This document shows positions 24,196-34,636 of a stretch of 64,000 nucleotides of DNA, piece by piece (the first letter of the stretch is position 1; every line of letters begins with the position of its first letter). Origin of the DNA: Yponomeuta sedellus (lineage: Eukaryota > Arthropoda > Insecta > Lepidoptera > Yponomeutidae); NCBI GenBank assembly GCA_934045075.1, contig OW203734.1, positions 16,225,680 to 16,289,679 of the forward strand, given 5' to 3'. The notes under the pieces were generated by a model. The model ran no database searches, was not told where the DNA came from, and worked only from the letters and a program-made list of their open reading frames with translations. Position numbers and translations under genes: made by a program.

Positions 24196-25059
24196 TTTAG
24201 TATTGTGTCGGTCATGTACGAAGTACGATTAAGATACGTTACCATGCAATGACCGAAAGGAAACGGGTGACGAATATGGCCGAGAGCAAACGAACGCTGC
24301 ATGAGAGAGAGTGTGGTGATTGAACTGAACGGAGCGAAATTGTTTCGATCGGTCTCCCTTCAGCCGGTTGGTCTTTACCGAACTTTAGAAGTAGGTCGTA
24401 TGTCGTAGCAATAAAGATTGTTTTTACTTGTTTTGTTTTTTGTTTCATTCATTGTGTCAATTCTGCGCTGCTGGTTCGCGCGCTAATCCAAGTAGGTACT
24501 TTTGTAAAAGTAATACCGTGTTGTTTTCTTGATGTTAGTTTCTCTAACGAATTTCACATAATATTTTCAGTGTTTATTACAGTGAATTATTGGTGAAGGA
24601 TTTTTTTCTGTTACGTGCGCTTTGGGACGCTTATTTCTGTGGTGGTAATCTTGTTCTACGAGCTACTTTTGTTCTTTGCAAATAACAAAAGTAGCTTACA
24701 ATAATCTAGATGGTAATAATTATTTCATTGTACGTAGGAAAAAAAAACTACTCGAACTAAAAATATTTTTTGATTGATTTTTATCATAGTACTTCTAATA
24801 TAATGGTGGCACGGCACCATTAAAAATATTAATCATAAATTAATGGTCCTGTAAAAATACAGATATTAAAAAAAAGCATATTTTATGGCGTGAACGTTGA
24901 GATGGTTCTACTATGAGGTCCTAATAGTACTAATATACAGTACTAGTACATTGTCTCAAATGTAACAGTACGGAGCGATCTTTATGATGTCCGAGCAGGC
25001 CCAATACTACTATTTTTAATACAGTTGCGAAAAAAATAAGCAATTTAATATAGAAAAAT

Positions 25060-25475
25060 TACTTGGAAAATGGCTCCAACCGTAAAAAAATATAAGCAGA
25101 TTTTTTTTCTTCACCCATTCTACTAGGCAAAGGGAACTATGCCCATACAGCTAAGTCTTCAGTAGATTTTTTTTATTGATATGAAATGAAAATGAAATTG
25201 AATGAGATGAAATTAAATGAAACCTAACTTAACTCATTCAATCAAATCATTAAATCTGATATTGAAACAAATTAGTAGCTCATAAAAACTTCTATGTTTT
25301 TTTTAGTAAAAACTTCATGGTTGGTTTTTCTTTTTAATAGACATTATTTTGACAGTTGGGAAAGAAAAAGCACGAGTGCGGGAAAGGTAAAAAAAGCTCG
25401 CGTGTGTAATAGCCCACATCCCGCACGTTAAACGTCCCTGTAATACGCCACTTTTTGAGCAACTTAAAAACTTCT
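25060..25475 (-). repeat. Right copy of the 460 bp inverted repeat, inside the hAT
   Basis: Reverse complement of 20,628-21,090 with scattered substitutions and small indels. With 24,078-24,195 it defines an inserted, inverted copy of the same Harbinger-like family. Shared internal words (TTTTTAATACAGTTGCGAAA at 25,015 and, inverted, near 26,035) keep the same order in both copies. Confidence 0.75.
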
Positions 25476-26099
25476 TTGCACTGCACTGCACTGCTTGCAG
25501 CTCGGGCCGCAAACTTCTGCGATCTCAGCCTTTCTTTGTATTACCACCCTAATATAGTTGTGTAATGTACTATTATCTCTAGCTTTACCAAAATAGACCT
25601 TTTACGTGTAGAAATAAGGGTACAATTTGTTTGCAAACTAAAAGTATTGTTTTCATTTAGGAATTATAATGCGTTCAAGATTTTGATTTTGGTCAATTCG
25701 ATGCGTTCAGTTGATCTGCGAAAGATATTCGATATTTTTTACTGATGATCGCGCGACAAGTCGAAAAGTTGCCAAAAAGTTGCCATTTGAGCTTGGTTGC
25801 CATTAGGTTGCCACGAAGGGTCAAATGTTGCCAAAATGGCAACCAAAGTTGCCAAATGGCAACGCTGCACTGGGGGGGGGGCAAACAAAAAAAGTAGTTA
25901 CACTTTTGCTGTTTACTCTATCTCTTTCTCACCCATGATCGCTACGAAGTTTGTTTCATTTAAAACTCGTATGTGTGCGCTGTGGCTTGCTCTATAGTTT
26001 TACTCCCTCTACGAAAAATTGCTTATTTTTTTCGCAACTGTATTAAAAATAGTCGTTCAGTCGTAGAGGGACTCTATCTACGCGTTCAGTACACATGCG

Positions 26100-26215
26100 G
26101 AACCGTCATTACAACTTGTTCCGACTGTCAACCCTCGCCTTCGGCTGCGCCTCGGCTCGGGTAGACATTTGTCGGAACTTTTTGCAATGACAGCCTTTAC
26201 GCACTTGTAATGAAA
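26100..26215 (+). repeat. Copy of the 'TCGCCTTCGGCTGCGCCTCGG' repeat, plus
   Basis: Partner of 24,078-24,195. Probably the distal end of the outer Harbinger-like copy that begins at about 20.4-21.1 kb and was split by the MITE and the hAT. Confidence 0.7.
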
Positions 26216-26380
26216 TTAATATACTATTACCGAAAGACTAATAAGTGTGCTCTTGAGCTGGATCATACATAGGTAACTCAAGCACACCTAGATCTCAAGC
26301 ACAATAGTTGTTGGAGCAATTTTATTATTATAGCTACAAAGCTAGAATATAAGCTATAAAACTAACTTTTATTTCATAAA

Positions 26381-26603
26381 ATTGTCTTTAGCACGGGTTA
26401 GTGCATTAAAAATAAAAATAGTATAATCATGTGGGTACAGTGATATCATTCCGATGCAAAAACCTAACTGCAAACTTGCAAAGTAGGTAGTCGGGGCTGT
26501 AAGTGATGCAATTTACTTAAAACTAGATGTCGCAGCCTGTACGTAATACAGAGAATAGTGTAAAGAGGTTCGAAATTTCACTGATGCCGGTGAGTCGCCC
26601 ATT
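26381..26603 (+). mobile_element. tRNA-headed SINE, 5' part (interrupted)
   Basis: AGCACGGGTTAGTGCATTAA through GAGGTTCGAAATTTCACTGA to GAGTCGCCCATT. The rest continues at 27,130 after a 526 bp insertion. Same family as 11.55-11.82 kb. Confidence 0.8.
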
Positions 26604-27129
26604 GGGCGTTTTTCGACTCATCGGCCCGGCACCGGCACGGCACCGGCATGGCCGTGCACAAGGACCGGTGCCGGGTTTCGTTTTTCCACTGTGCCGGTGT
26701 CGATGCCGGCTTACGCTCGGTGAGTGGTACAGTGCTGACACGGACTAAAACACGACGATACGTAAAGTACAACGCGTAGATATAACAATGGTATCGTCAA
26801 GCCGTCGACTATATTTGTTATAATATCTTTTACACCTACGACGCCGATACGAAATACGATACGAGTCTCACCCTCCGCTCTCCTACCCGCCCCGCGCACT
26901 CACACACGCACATTGCTACAATTCATATACAGTACACATGCAGTTTTGCCGGGCCGGCACCGAGTGGGAAGCTTGCTACCCCGGCGACGGCGCCGGCACC
27001 GGCGGGACTCTACGCCGGGCCGGCGCCGGTAAGTGAAAAAGCGAGCCATACATTTTCATACATTTTTGTTACCCCGGCACCGACACGGCGCCGGCCCCGG
27101 CGTCGGTGCCAGTGAGTCGAAAAACGCCC
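26604..27129. mobile_element. 526 bp GC-rich DNA transposon inserted in a SINE
   Basis: Exact 17 bp terminal inverted repeats, GGGCGTTTTTCGACTCA, are followed on both sides by CCGGCACCGGC-type GC-rich arms. ATT is duplicated at 26,601-26,603 and 27,130-27,132. Removing the insert and one ATT restores the SINE's CCCATTAGCT segment. A 3 bp duplication fits PIF/Harbinger-like elements. No open frame; non-autonomous. Confidence 0.85.
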
Positions 27130-27272
27130 ATTAGCTAATTATTGGAAGAGCGCTGGCACGGATAGCCAGAGGTCGCGGGTTCGAATCCCGGCATGGGTGG
27201 AATTTTTAGCCTCTAAATAGGTTTTTAAAATTGTCCTTAGCACGGGTTAGTGCATTAAAAATAAAAATAGTA
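27130..27272 (+). mobile_element. tRNA-headed SINE, 3' part
   Basis: ATTAGCTAATTATTGGAAGA, AGCGCTGGCACGGATAGCCA, GGTCGCGGGTTCGAATCCCG (B box), GCATGGGTGGAA, then the TTAGCCTCTAAATAGGTTTT tail. The tRNA-like segment resembles a tRNA gene, but the A box carries a small change and the copy is split. Confidence 0.8.
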
Positions 27273-27279
27273 TAACTTT

Positions 27280-28970
27280 CATTATCAGTCCTCGGTGTAG
27301 AAAATGACAGACAAACCAGAACAGAGGTTCTCATAGGTTTACAGCCTGTGGTGGTAAGAAAGTAAGGGTGTCGAGAGAAAAATACAAGGTTCAGGAATTC
27401 TGGATGATATTGATAAGTGATGATTAGCATAGATGCCGATGACATACCGATACATATCAAATAACTCAACCAGTGAAACAACTGTTAGCAATATAACAGT
27501 TAGGCAAAAAAATCACCTAAAATATTATATTTTTAGGGGTGGGATTTCTAGATTTTTAGAAATCTAGCGATCCGTGTCACTAACCGTGATCGGATAGAAT
27601 ACTACTCGATAGATAAATATCGTAATCCTGGATTACGATCCGAATATCGTGATATTTATCTTGCAACATTTTAGATCGAATCCATGTGGATTAGTGCTAC
27701 ACACTCGATACTAAATTACTTAATCACCACCAAGAACGTTTTACCCAAAACATCCTTGATCATCACACGGCGAGTACAACGGTAGATTCACTAAAGACGT
27801 GTAGACGTAACATACTCCGAAGCCATGAGTGACTATAAACTATAAAAGTACTTAAAACTTGCGTTGCAATTACTTATATTAGCGATAGCATCATTATAAA
27901 GACGTGTCAAGAGAAAAAGACAAAGAAGCGATTGGCTTCAAAGAGTATTATATTGGCTTCAAGAGAAAGATCTATATAATATACTATTCACACACCTACA
28001 TTTTATGGCCCCAGTACAGCCCATACTGGCCCACTACTCGTCATTGCCAATGTGTACAAGGGGCAATGGTTGTCGGTTTTTTGGGCACACTTCAAAGGAA
28101 TCGTGGCGTAGCGTGGCCAAAAAAAACAATAAATTGTACTAAAGGGTAACTTCAGCCCAAGGGCCATTTTTACCCGAAAAAATGGACCATAAATATATCT
28201 AGTTAAACCAAAAGGAAATACAAAACAACTGTTCACATTTCATCCGTACACCTTGTTTACATAAAGTGTAAAAAAACATTGTTGCTTACTTGCTTTTTTG
28301 AGAATCCCAGCTGTTAAAGTTTGCAGCAATATATTTTTGTCAAAAAACACGTCACAACTTTAACTCCACTTTATAGACACGATATTGGCTTTATCCAATC
28401 AAGTTTGCTTACCGACAAATGTGCACTTATGTCGCCATCTATAAATTCAAATTGGAACTAATAAGCTAGACTGGAAGAAAGTGGTAATTTTTAAACTTTT
28501 TTCCGGTTTGGGCATTGTTACCCGGTTATACGGTACATATTTCGTTTTTCCATAATTTGGTTATACAGTTATCAGGACAAAACTATTAAAATAAGTACAA
28601 AACTATTTATTTTATACTTGATAATAATATCCCGATGATAATAATGTGATTTATTATGAAATTGTTTTTATATTGTTTGGCAACTACACTTAGATGACAG
28701 ATCTATTATTTTACGGACAAACCTTATTATTTAAAACATTCAAAACTTAATAAATTGATGATAGCTTAAATCATACCTTTTTTTATTATTAGTCAACCTA
28801 TACTTATTATTAGTAAGACCTATATAACTTATTAGCCAAATCTTTAATCTGATACCAAAGATTTCACTTTCAGAGATTGAATGCATTTATATTTTTCTTG
28901 AAATATGTAAACATTTAGCTCAAATTAATTTTAATGGCCTTCAATGATTAATTTACGACACTACTTTGTA
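27280..28970. other. Intergenic, no gene recognised
   Basis: AT-rich with small inverted words (AGAAATCTA; AATATCGTAATCC / GGATTACGAT near 27.63 kb). No supported coding region. Confidence 0.35.
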
Positions 28971-28977
28971 AGCTAGC

Positions 28978-28983
28978 TTTATT
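28978..28983 (-). promoter_or_regulatory. Poly(A) signal AATAAA for COX16
   Basis: AATAAA on the minus strand, 66 bases after the COX16 stop codon. Confidence 0.5.
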
Positions 28984-29048
28984 ACAATTTATGTACAATT
29001 CAACAGTAATCAACTAAATTTTGTAATAATAGTATCTAGTCTATAGTA

Positions 29049-29787
29049 TCACTTCTTCGTAGGTACCGTTTCCTCCCATGGGCGGGGGCCTCGTTTGTTT
29101 TCCCAATTATCAATATCTAACTGTTGTATTTCATCATATGCCTTCTCTAAAGTCACTTCATTGGGTCTATTGAGGCCCATCTTTTCAGCATCCTCTCTAC
29201 TTACTCCTTTTACTTTTGCAAACTGGTATCTGTAATTAGTACATAATTATTAATATGCTTGTGGGGTCTCCTCCACCCATGCCACACATAGGTACCTACT
29301 GAGGTTCAAAGAGAATGTAACCACTACATCTGAGGTTGTGCAACAGACACACCGCATAACTCTATGCATGCAGGGAGCCATGGCAACAAGATTCATAATT
29401 GAGACACCTGTGAAATAATGCTTTTGATTTTACTAAAGTTTTCTCTTATGTAAATCAAAGAGTATATAATCACTACGATGTAAATAATCTCTTCGTTTTT
29501 AATCTTTACGCCAGTGACCCACGAAGAACTCAACCTCATAAAAATGTTAGACGAACTCCTCTCGGTAAATGCATTAGATAAAAGCATTATAACATGTACA
29601 CACCCCCCCAATCCATTGGCAGCTGTAAAACAAACCTGATTTGTGTCCATTCTCTAAGCCCAAATGATCCTCCAACGACAAATAGTAGAAAAGGAATACC
29701 ATATTTTACAGATTTTCGTTTGCCAAGACTGATGTTATTGCGCAATGCCTGAAAACGCGCAGTGACTGTCCCTTCATGTACAACCAT
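29049..29787 (-). CDS. COX16: COX16, cytochrome c oxidase assembly factor (two exons)
   Basis: Exon 1 is 29,787-29,636 and exon 2 is 29,229-29,049, joined across a 406-base intron (ATCAG|GTTTGT ... TTACAG|ATACC) in phase 2, giving 110 residues. Residues 29-47, [19 protein letters not shown], form the single membrane helix and match the hallmark '[19 protein letters not shown]' of COX16. The C-terminus has [14 protein letters not shown], matching the family's 'DW.N.RGPRPWE' block. COX16 sits in the mitochondrial inner membrane and helps insert COX2 (copper-site maturation) into complex IV; about 106 residues is normal for animals. The start is the first ATG in frame before the helix. An unrelated small gene starts 461 bases away on the other strand, suggesting a shared promoter. 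Confidence 0.93.
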
Positions 29788-30248
29788 TTCATTACTTTTT
29801 AGAATACACTTGTATAATATATATAAAATTGGTTCACTCTATTTATTTTTGTTGGAGTTGGACAACCATCGATCGAATCGAACCGTAGTAGACAGCAAAA
29901 TAATTTGTGCAGCAAGCAAATAGACAGCAGCCCCAGCAGCCTAGCGCTAGCCTGTATAATTCACAAATTGTGGCGCAAGTAGGAACCACAGAGTACCAGT
30001 AGGAACTTTGAAATTTTTGTTCGCATTTAGCCTGTGCATTTAGCCCCGTTTTAATGGCGGACATATATTTGTCTCACTCTATAATACTACTTACTCTTTC
30101 TTTGCTGTCAAACTGAAAACTCAACAAATGTCATGGCGGAACGCGGCACATATTAGAAAGTTTTCTAGTTATTTTCTGTGTTTTAAGTTTTTTCAATATC
30201 TAGCTGTGTGTATCTTGTTGTACAGTGTTTAGTGATTTTCTTTTAATA
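29788..30248. promoter_or_regulatory. Probable bidirectional promoter between COX16 and the gene at 30.25 kb
   Basis: 461 bases separate the two nearest start codons of divergent genes. No TATA box is obvious in a good position for either. Housekeeping divergent pairs often share such regions. Transcription start sites cannot be placed by reading. Confidence 0.4.
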
Positions 30249-30360
30249 ATGGCACTTATCGGATGGTGTCGAACTTGTGCCATTTGTAAAATAAGATGCA
30301 GCCGGTCAAAGGGTAGGTAGGTACCAAAAGAAAGTTTATGAGTCAATCAATTTCCTAGGG

Positions 30361-31705
30361 ATGAAGACCGGTAAGTATTTCTGGCTAAAGTTTTTGTCAT
30401 CTTGCACAAGAACAAGATCATAAATTATGTTAAATAACGTAATTAATATACCTACTATGAGAAAAATATTAAGATGTTTCAATGTCATAGTGATGTGCCA
30501 TACACATATTCAATATCGATAAAAAATATTTGTACTTTTTACTTTATACTCGTAACCTTTAAAACAAAAAAATACTACAAACGAAACGTAATAAATGTGT
30601 CCGATTTTCGGGATATCCCAAAGAAAATTTTCCTGCAGACATAAATTGAACTAGATGTCTCATGCAATCTCTTTTATATGTCCTACTCTTAGCTAAACAA
30701 GCTATTCGAAATCAAGGCGGTTGCACAAAATTTCAGGTGTCAGGAGATAATTACGAGTATGCTTATCAAAATGAAAAGCAAAGAAAAATATTCATTGCAC
30801 AAGCAGTGTATTAGAAACATATAGGATGAAGAAATGATAGAAAGTTGAAAATATACTTATTATTTTTGTGTCACTAATTATTCAATTAAAAGATAATACG
30901 GCAGATCTGCGATTTTTTTTTTATAAATACGGCAATTTGAAGGTTTAGATTTTGACGATAATAACACTGGTCGTCAGCTAAGTCGCTAAATAATTTTTGT
31001 CCTCAAAACTTTTTTCTTGTCGCTAAGGCTCTCGCAAAAGTCGTCATTTCTAGCGACTAAGTCGCTAAATTGGCAACACTGATTTTTTAGGTTAGATCTT
31101 GAAATTGACTTTTTTTTTCATCGTGGCACAGGCATGTTCACTGGGAGCCATGGTGTGACGTCATCAGCGTATTTTGGTGTTTTTACCATTTTCTCGGAAA
31201 TGAAACCACAGAAAAAACTGAAATAATTTTTTACGTGCTTTACAAAGCCAAATCTCGAAATGGTTTTCGAATTAGAGCTCCATACAATTTTGAAATGTTG
31301 TCAATTGTTTATTTTCAGATTCAGCTATACAAAAACCTATTAGTTGTCGAGCTTCACAAAACATCTCTGGTACGTAGACTTTTCATGTATCGCTGAAGTT
31401 TTTTGTAACTAGTGTTTGTTTACTTTGAAAAATTACAAAGTGTTATCATTTTCAGCACCTTGTACAGCAGCCAAAATATCAGCTGTTGCTATTGGTCCAG
31501 TAGGGTTTGACCACAATTATTTTGGCCTGGAATCTCAGCATATTTATCAGAACTATCCCGGTAAGTAGCATAGTTTACCAACAAATTAATAATCAATAAC
31601 GACTCAACTTAACTTTTTTTTACGATTTCAGCAACTGAATCCAAACCACCGATTGATGAAGTTCGCTCAGATTCTACCTCTAAAGAAAAACTAAATAGCT
31701 GCTGA
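30361..31705 (+). CDS. Unrecognised small multi-exon gene, 79 residues (or 101 with an alternative start)
   Basis: Exons ending at 30,370 (ACCG|GTAAGT), 31,319-31,369 (TTTTCAG|...CTCTG|GTACGT), 31,456-31,560 (TTTTCAG|...CCCG|GTAAGT) and 31,632-31,705 (ATTTCAG|...TGA) join with every intron in phase 1 and no stop until the last codon. The product from ATG 30,361 begins MKTDSAIQKPISC, contains VAIGPVGFDHNYFGLE and QHIYQNYPATESKPPIDEVR, and ends LNSC. An earlier ATG at 30,249 opens MALIGWCRTCAICKIRCSRS. It could be a 24-codon upstream frame, or the true start if a 46-base intron (30,313-30,358) is removed, leaving a 12-base micro-exon. No signal peptide is clear in the short form. I do not recognise a family. 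AATAAA overlaps the end of the gene at 31,706. Confidence 0.6.
30965..31082. mobile_element. Possible hAT-type end remnant in the first intron of the small gene
   Basis: The segment ends AATTGGCAACACTG (reverse complement CAGTGTTGCCAATT, a hAT-like terminus). GTCGTCA and CTAAGTCGCTAAAT are present twice in direct orientation (about 30,970-30,991 and 31,041-31,070). The opposite terminus is not convincing. Confidence 0.3.
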
Positions 31706-32329
31706 AATAAATGTAATAGACCTTGACCACAATTATTGTGATTTGATAATAAATAATAAAATACTTATTCATAAATAAATAATAAAATACGGTCGTTTTA
31801 TTGAAAACATTGATTTTTATTATAATTTTATTAGGCTAACTACGAAGCCCCTGGATGGTAATTTATCGATATCGATAAATGTAGTAATGTAAGTGGATGT
31901 CCCTATTGCACAGACTATTTGTTATGTTGGTAGCACTTACTTTTGACATTGCATTTTTGTTCTATTGGTATTGCTAACGGGGCTAAACTCATTACAAAAG
32001 CGTACTTATAGGGAGGTCCCGTCTCTTAACCCACAGAACACCACCTATCGAAAACTCAAAACGAACCACGAACCTATGGCAAGTTCATGTAGGTACCTCA
32101 GAATAATAACTAATGCTCTAATTATTGTTGTGAGTCATGTAACTATTCGGTGGGCGTGTTGTGTGTGTAGGTACTCAGAACAATTATTGTTCTGAGGCTG
32201 TGTACACTGATCAAACGATCAAAGTTGGGGATTTCAGTGAGGTCGCAGCTTATCATGCGCAACCCTTACTAGTGTGAACGGACCTAAAGTGTAGTTGCGG
32301 GTAAAATCGCTCGTCCCACAAAACAATAA

Positions 32330-33415
32330 TTGCCAATCAAATAAAAAAAAATCCAGGAATCAATTTCCAGAAAGCTGGATAACCATCAATACCTTCATTT
32401 GGTTCTAAATGCGTGTAATCTGAGTTTGCACGGTCTCAGAAGGTAAGCTTTAACTTTTGGAGGACAAAAAAACCGCGAAATTTTCGCCCTTTTTTCGGTT
32501 TTCTGCTTGTAGCACCGAAACGGTACGTTGGACTGAAAATATCGTTATTGCAATATTAAAGAGGGTTAAATTTTGTGTCGAATGATTGTCTAAAACTTTA
32601 AATTAGATTTAGTTGTATAGCCAAATCAAAAGTTGTAAACCAGAAAAAAATCTGATTTATGTGCAATACATTTTGCAAGTTTTCAAGACCATATTTCTTT
32701 GAAACTGATACTTCTATTGAAAACCCCAAAAGACAAAAGTTGTGGAGAATAAAATTTCACATTATATAGGTACCTTAACTTTCAAATTCAGTCATTTTGT
32801 AAGACTAAATTTTGGATCAATTCAAAATCTTTTTTTTTTTCAAGTCTCCCTAAGTTACGCATTTTTCGTAAATATGAGGTGTGAGGTCTACATTTAACGC
32901 ATTTTGAGGGTAAGGAACATTTAAATGCAAATTTTTAAGGACGCAATCAGAAAACTAGAGATCCGAAGTAGAAAACATTTTTACGCAAGTAATCTTTAAT
33001 TAGTACTTCAGGAAGCTATAGAAACATTAAAATGGACATGACATTGATAAACTATGTAGATATGCAGCACACGATAAGTCAGCATTCAAGTTGGCATTTT
33101 CTTAAATAAAAAAACTACTCGGTCCACCACTTTTGATTTCAGCTATACCACTTAACCTAATTTGAAGTTTTAGATGACCATTCGTCGCAAAATTTAAACC
33201 TCTTTAATATTGCAATAACGATATTTTCAGTCCAACGTACTGTTTCCGATCTACAAGCATAAAACTGAAAAATCCCCAAAAGTTGAGCTCACCTTCTGGG
33301 ACCGTGCAAACTCAGATCACACGCATTTAGGACTTAATGAAGGTATTAAAATGATATTCAGCTTTCTGGAAATTTATTACTCAAAACGCTTTTTTTTTCA
33401 ATTTGATATGCTTGG
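32330..33415. mobile_element. Element with about 300 bp inverted terminal regions
   Basis: Left-arm words GTTTGCACGGTCTCAGAAGG (32,423) and TACGTTGGACTGAAAATATC (32,525) reappear inverted at about 33,290-33,309 and 33,220-33,239; TTTCCAGAAAGCTG is mirrored at both extremes. The arms align over about 300 bases with moderate divergence. The centre (32.65-33.1 kb) is AT-rich and non-coding. Probably an old long-TIR foldback or MITE; no target duplication identified. Confidence 0.6.
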
Positions 33416-34636
33416 TCTACTAGGTGGTCTCTTTTTTGTTGGCGTGGGGTGTTGACTGTCGTGCACCCCAAAGCAATTTTTCAAACATTGTATATGGCGC
33501 CCTTGTCTTTAAGTATACAGTTCATACAGTTGCGAGTGGCGCTCTGTTGTGGATGGTTTTACGCGGAATGCGTGTGTGGGGTGCTTGATACCCCAGGTAA
33601 CTCAGGTCAACATATTCCTGAAGCAGGCCCTTCGCAGTCTTACCAAAAGTGCCAATATGTCCAAAACACAAAAACATAGACTGGATGCCCTAAATGCCAT
33701 TGTAATCTGCTAATATATAGTAGCGACGATTACCAAAATTTCTTCTAGTGGAATTTCCTAGTTTAAAATTAGTCGATTACTACTAAAGATAGATTAAAAA
33801 TTGAGATGTAAGTTTATGTCCTCCTTAATTAATAAAAGTCTGTTTAACCACTTAAGCTACTTACCTTATTCCAAGCCTCCAAATTGAGATGGCAACCCCG
33901 TTTCCACAGACAAGCACGTCAAAATACTCCCCCGTTTACCTCGATTTTGCTCCTTCCTGTTACTCTGTGGCGCCAAACCAGCAGCGAGGGCGGCGGAAAC
34001 CGGCGCCTCGTGGTTCATTGCGTCTCAATTTGTACCATACCGCCCGAGTGGCACGCTGGGCGGAAGGCTACCACAGCATGGGATGTGCTGGTGGTGCGAG
34101 TCCAAGCATATAGGATTTGCTTTAATACTTCAGTTACACATGATTCCTGCATATGCCTGCTGAAAATGAAGCTTAACTATAAGAATCTGAAAAAGAGCTT
34201 GTTTGAAAGAAATAAAATAATTATTAATTAATTATCTGTAGTAATTACTATGTACCTTCTTCGCTTGGAACCGCAGGCAGCAATAGACTTAGGCTTGGAA
34301 TAAGGTAAGTAGCTTAATATAAGTTTTATTTGTAGGTAAAACTTGTCTATTAAGCCTTTGACCTTATTCCAAGCCTCCAAATTGAGAAGTGTTTGTTATC
34401 GACTGCTGGTTTGAAAATAAAAACGCCAATGTGATCAGAAAAAAGTTTAAATCAGATGTATTACATAACGAAAACTTATAATGAACAAGTTCAATAGCTA
34501 ATTTATCTGATTAAGATAGTATGTTTAATTTGACACAAAATTACATGATTATACTATTTTTAAATAGGTTTACAAAATTACATTTTATTTCTAGGCAAGA
34601 AATAATAATAAAAAATTTAATAACTTATGAAGTCAA

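Larger units (their letters stand above)
23060..25867 (-). mobile_element. hAT transposon, 2.8 kb, with exact 8 bp target duplication
   Basis: CACTGGGG occurs at 23,052-23,059 and 25,868-25,875, immediately outside ends that read CAGTGTTGCATGAGCC and, on the other strand, CAGCGTTGCCATTTGGCAAC. Subterminal GGTTGCCA/TTGCCA words are frequent on both sides. hAT elements make 8 bp duplications and often start CAGNGTTGCCA. The element holds a broken transposase (23.48-23.98 kb) and an inserted Harbinger-like copy (about 24.08-25.5 kb). The target site was itself a palindrome (TTTGTTTGCCCCCAG ... CTGGGGGGGGGCAAACAAA). Confidence 0.85.

Noticed and set aside
33884..34231. 115-codon plus-strand frame at the DIRS left end
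   Set aside because: It lies in the inverted terminal repeat and is mirrored by a frame in the other repeat; it is opposite to the element's genes.
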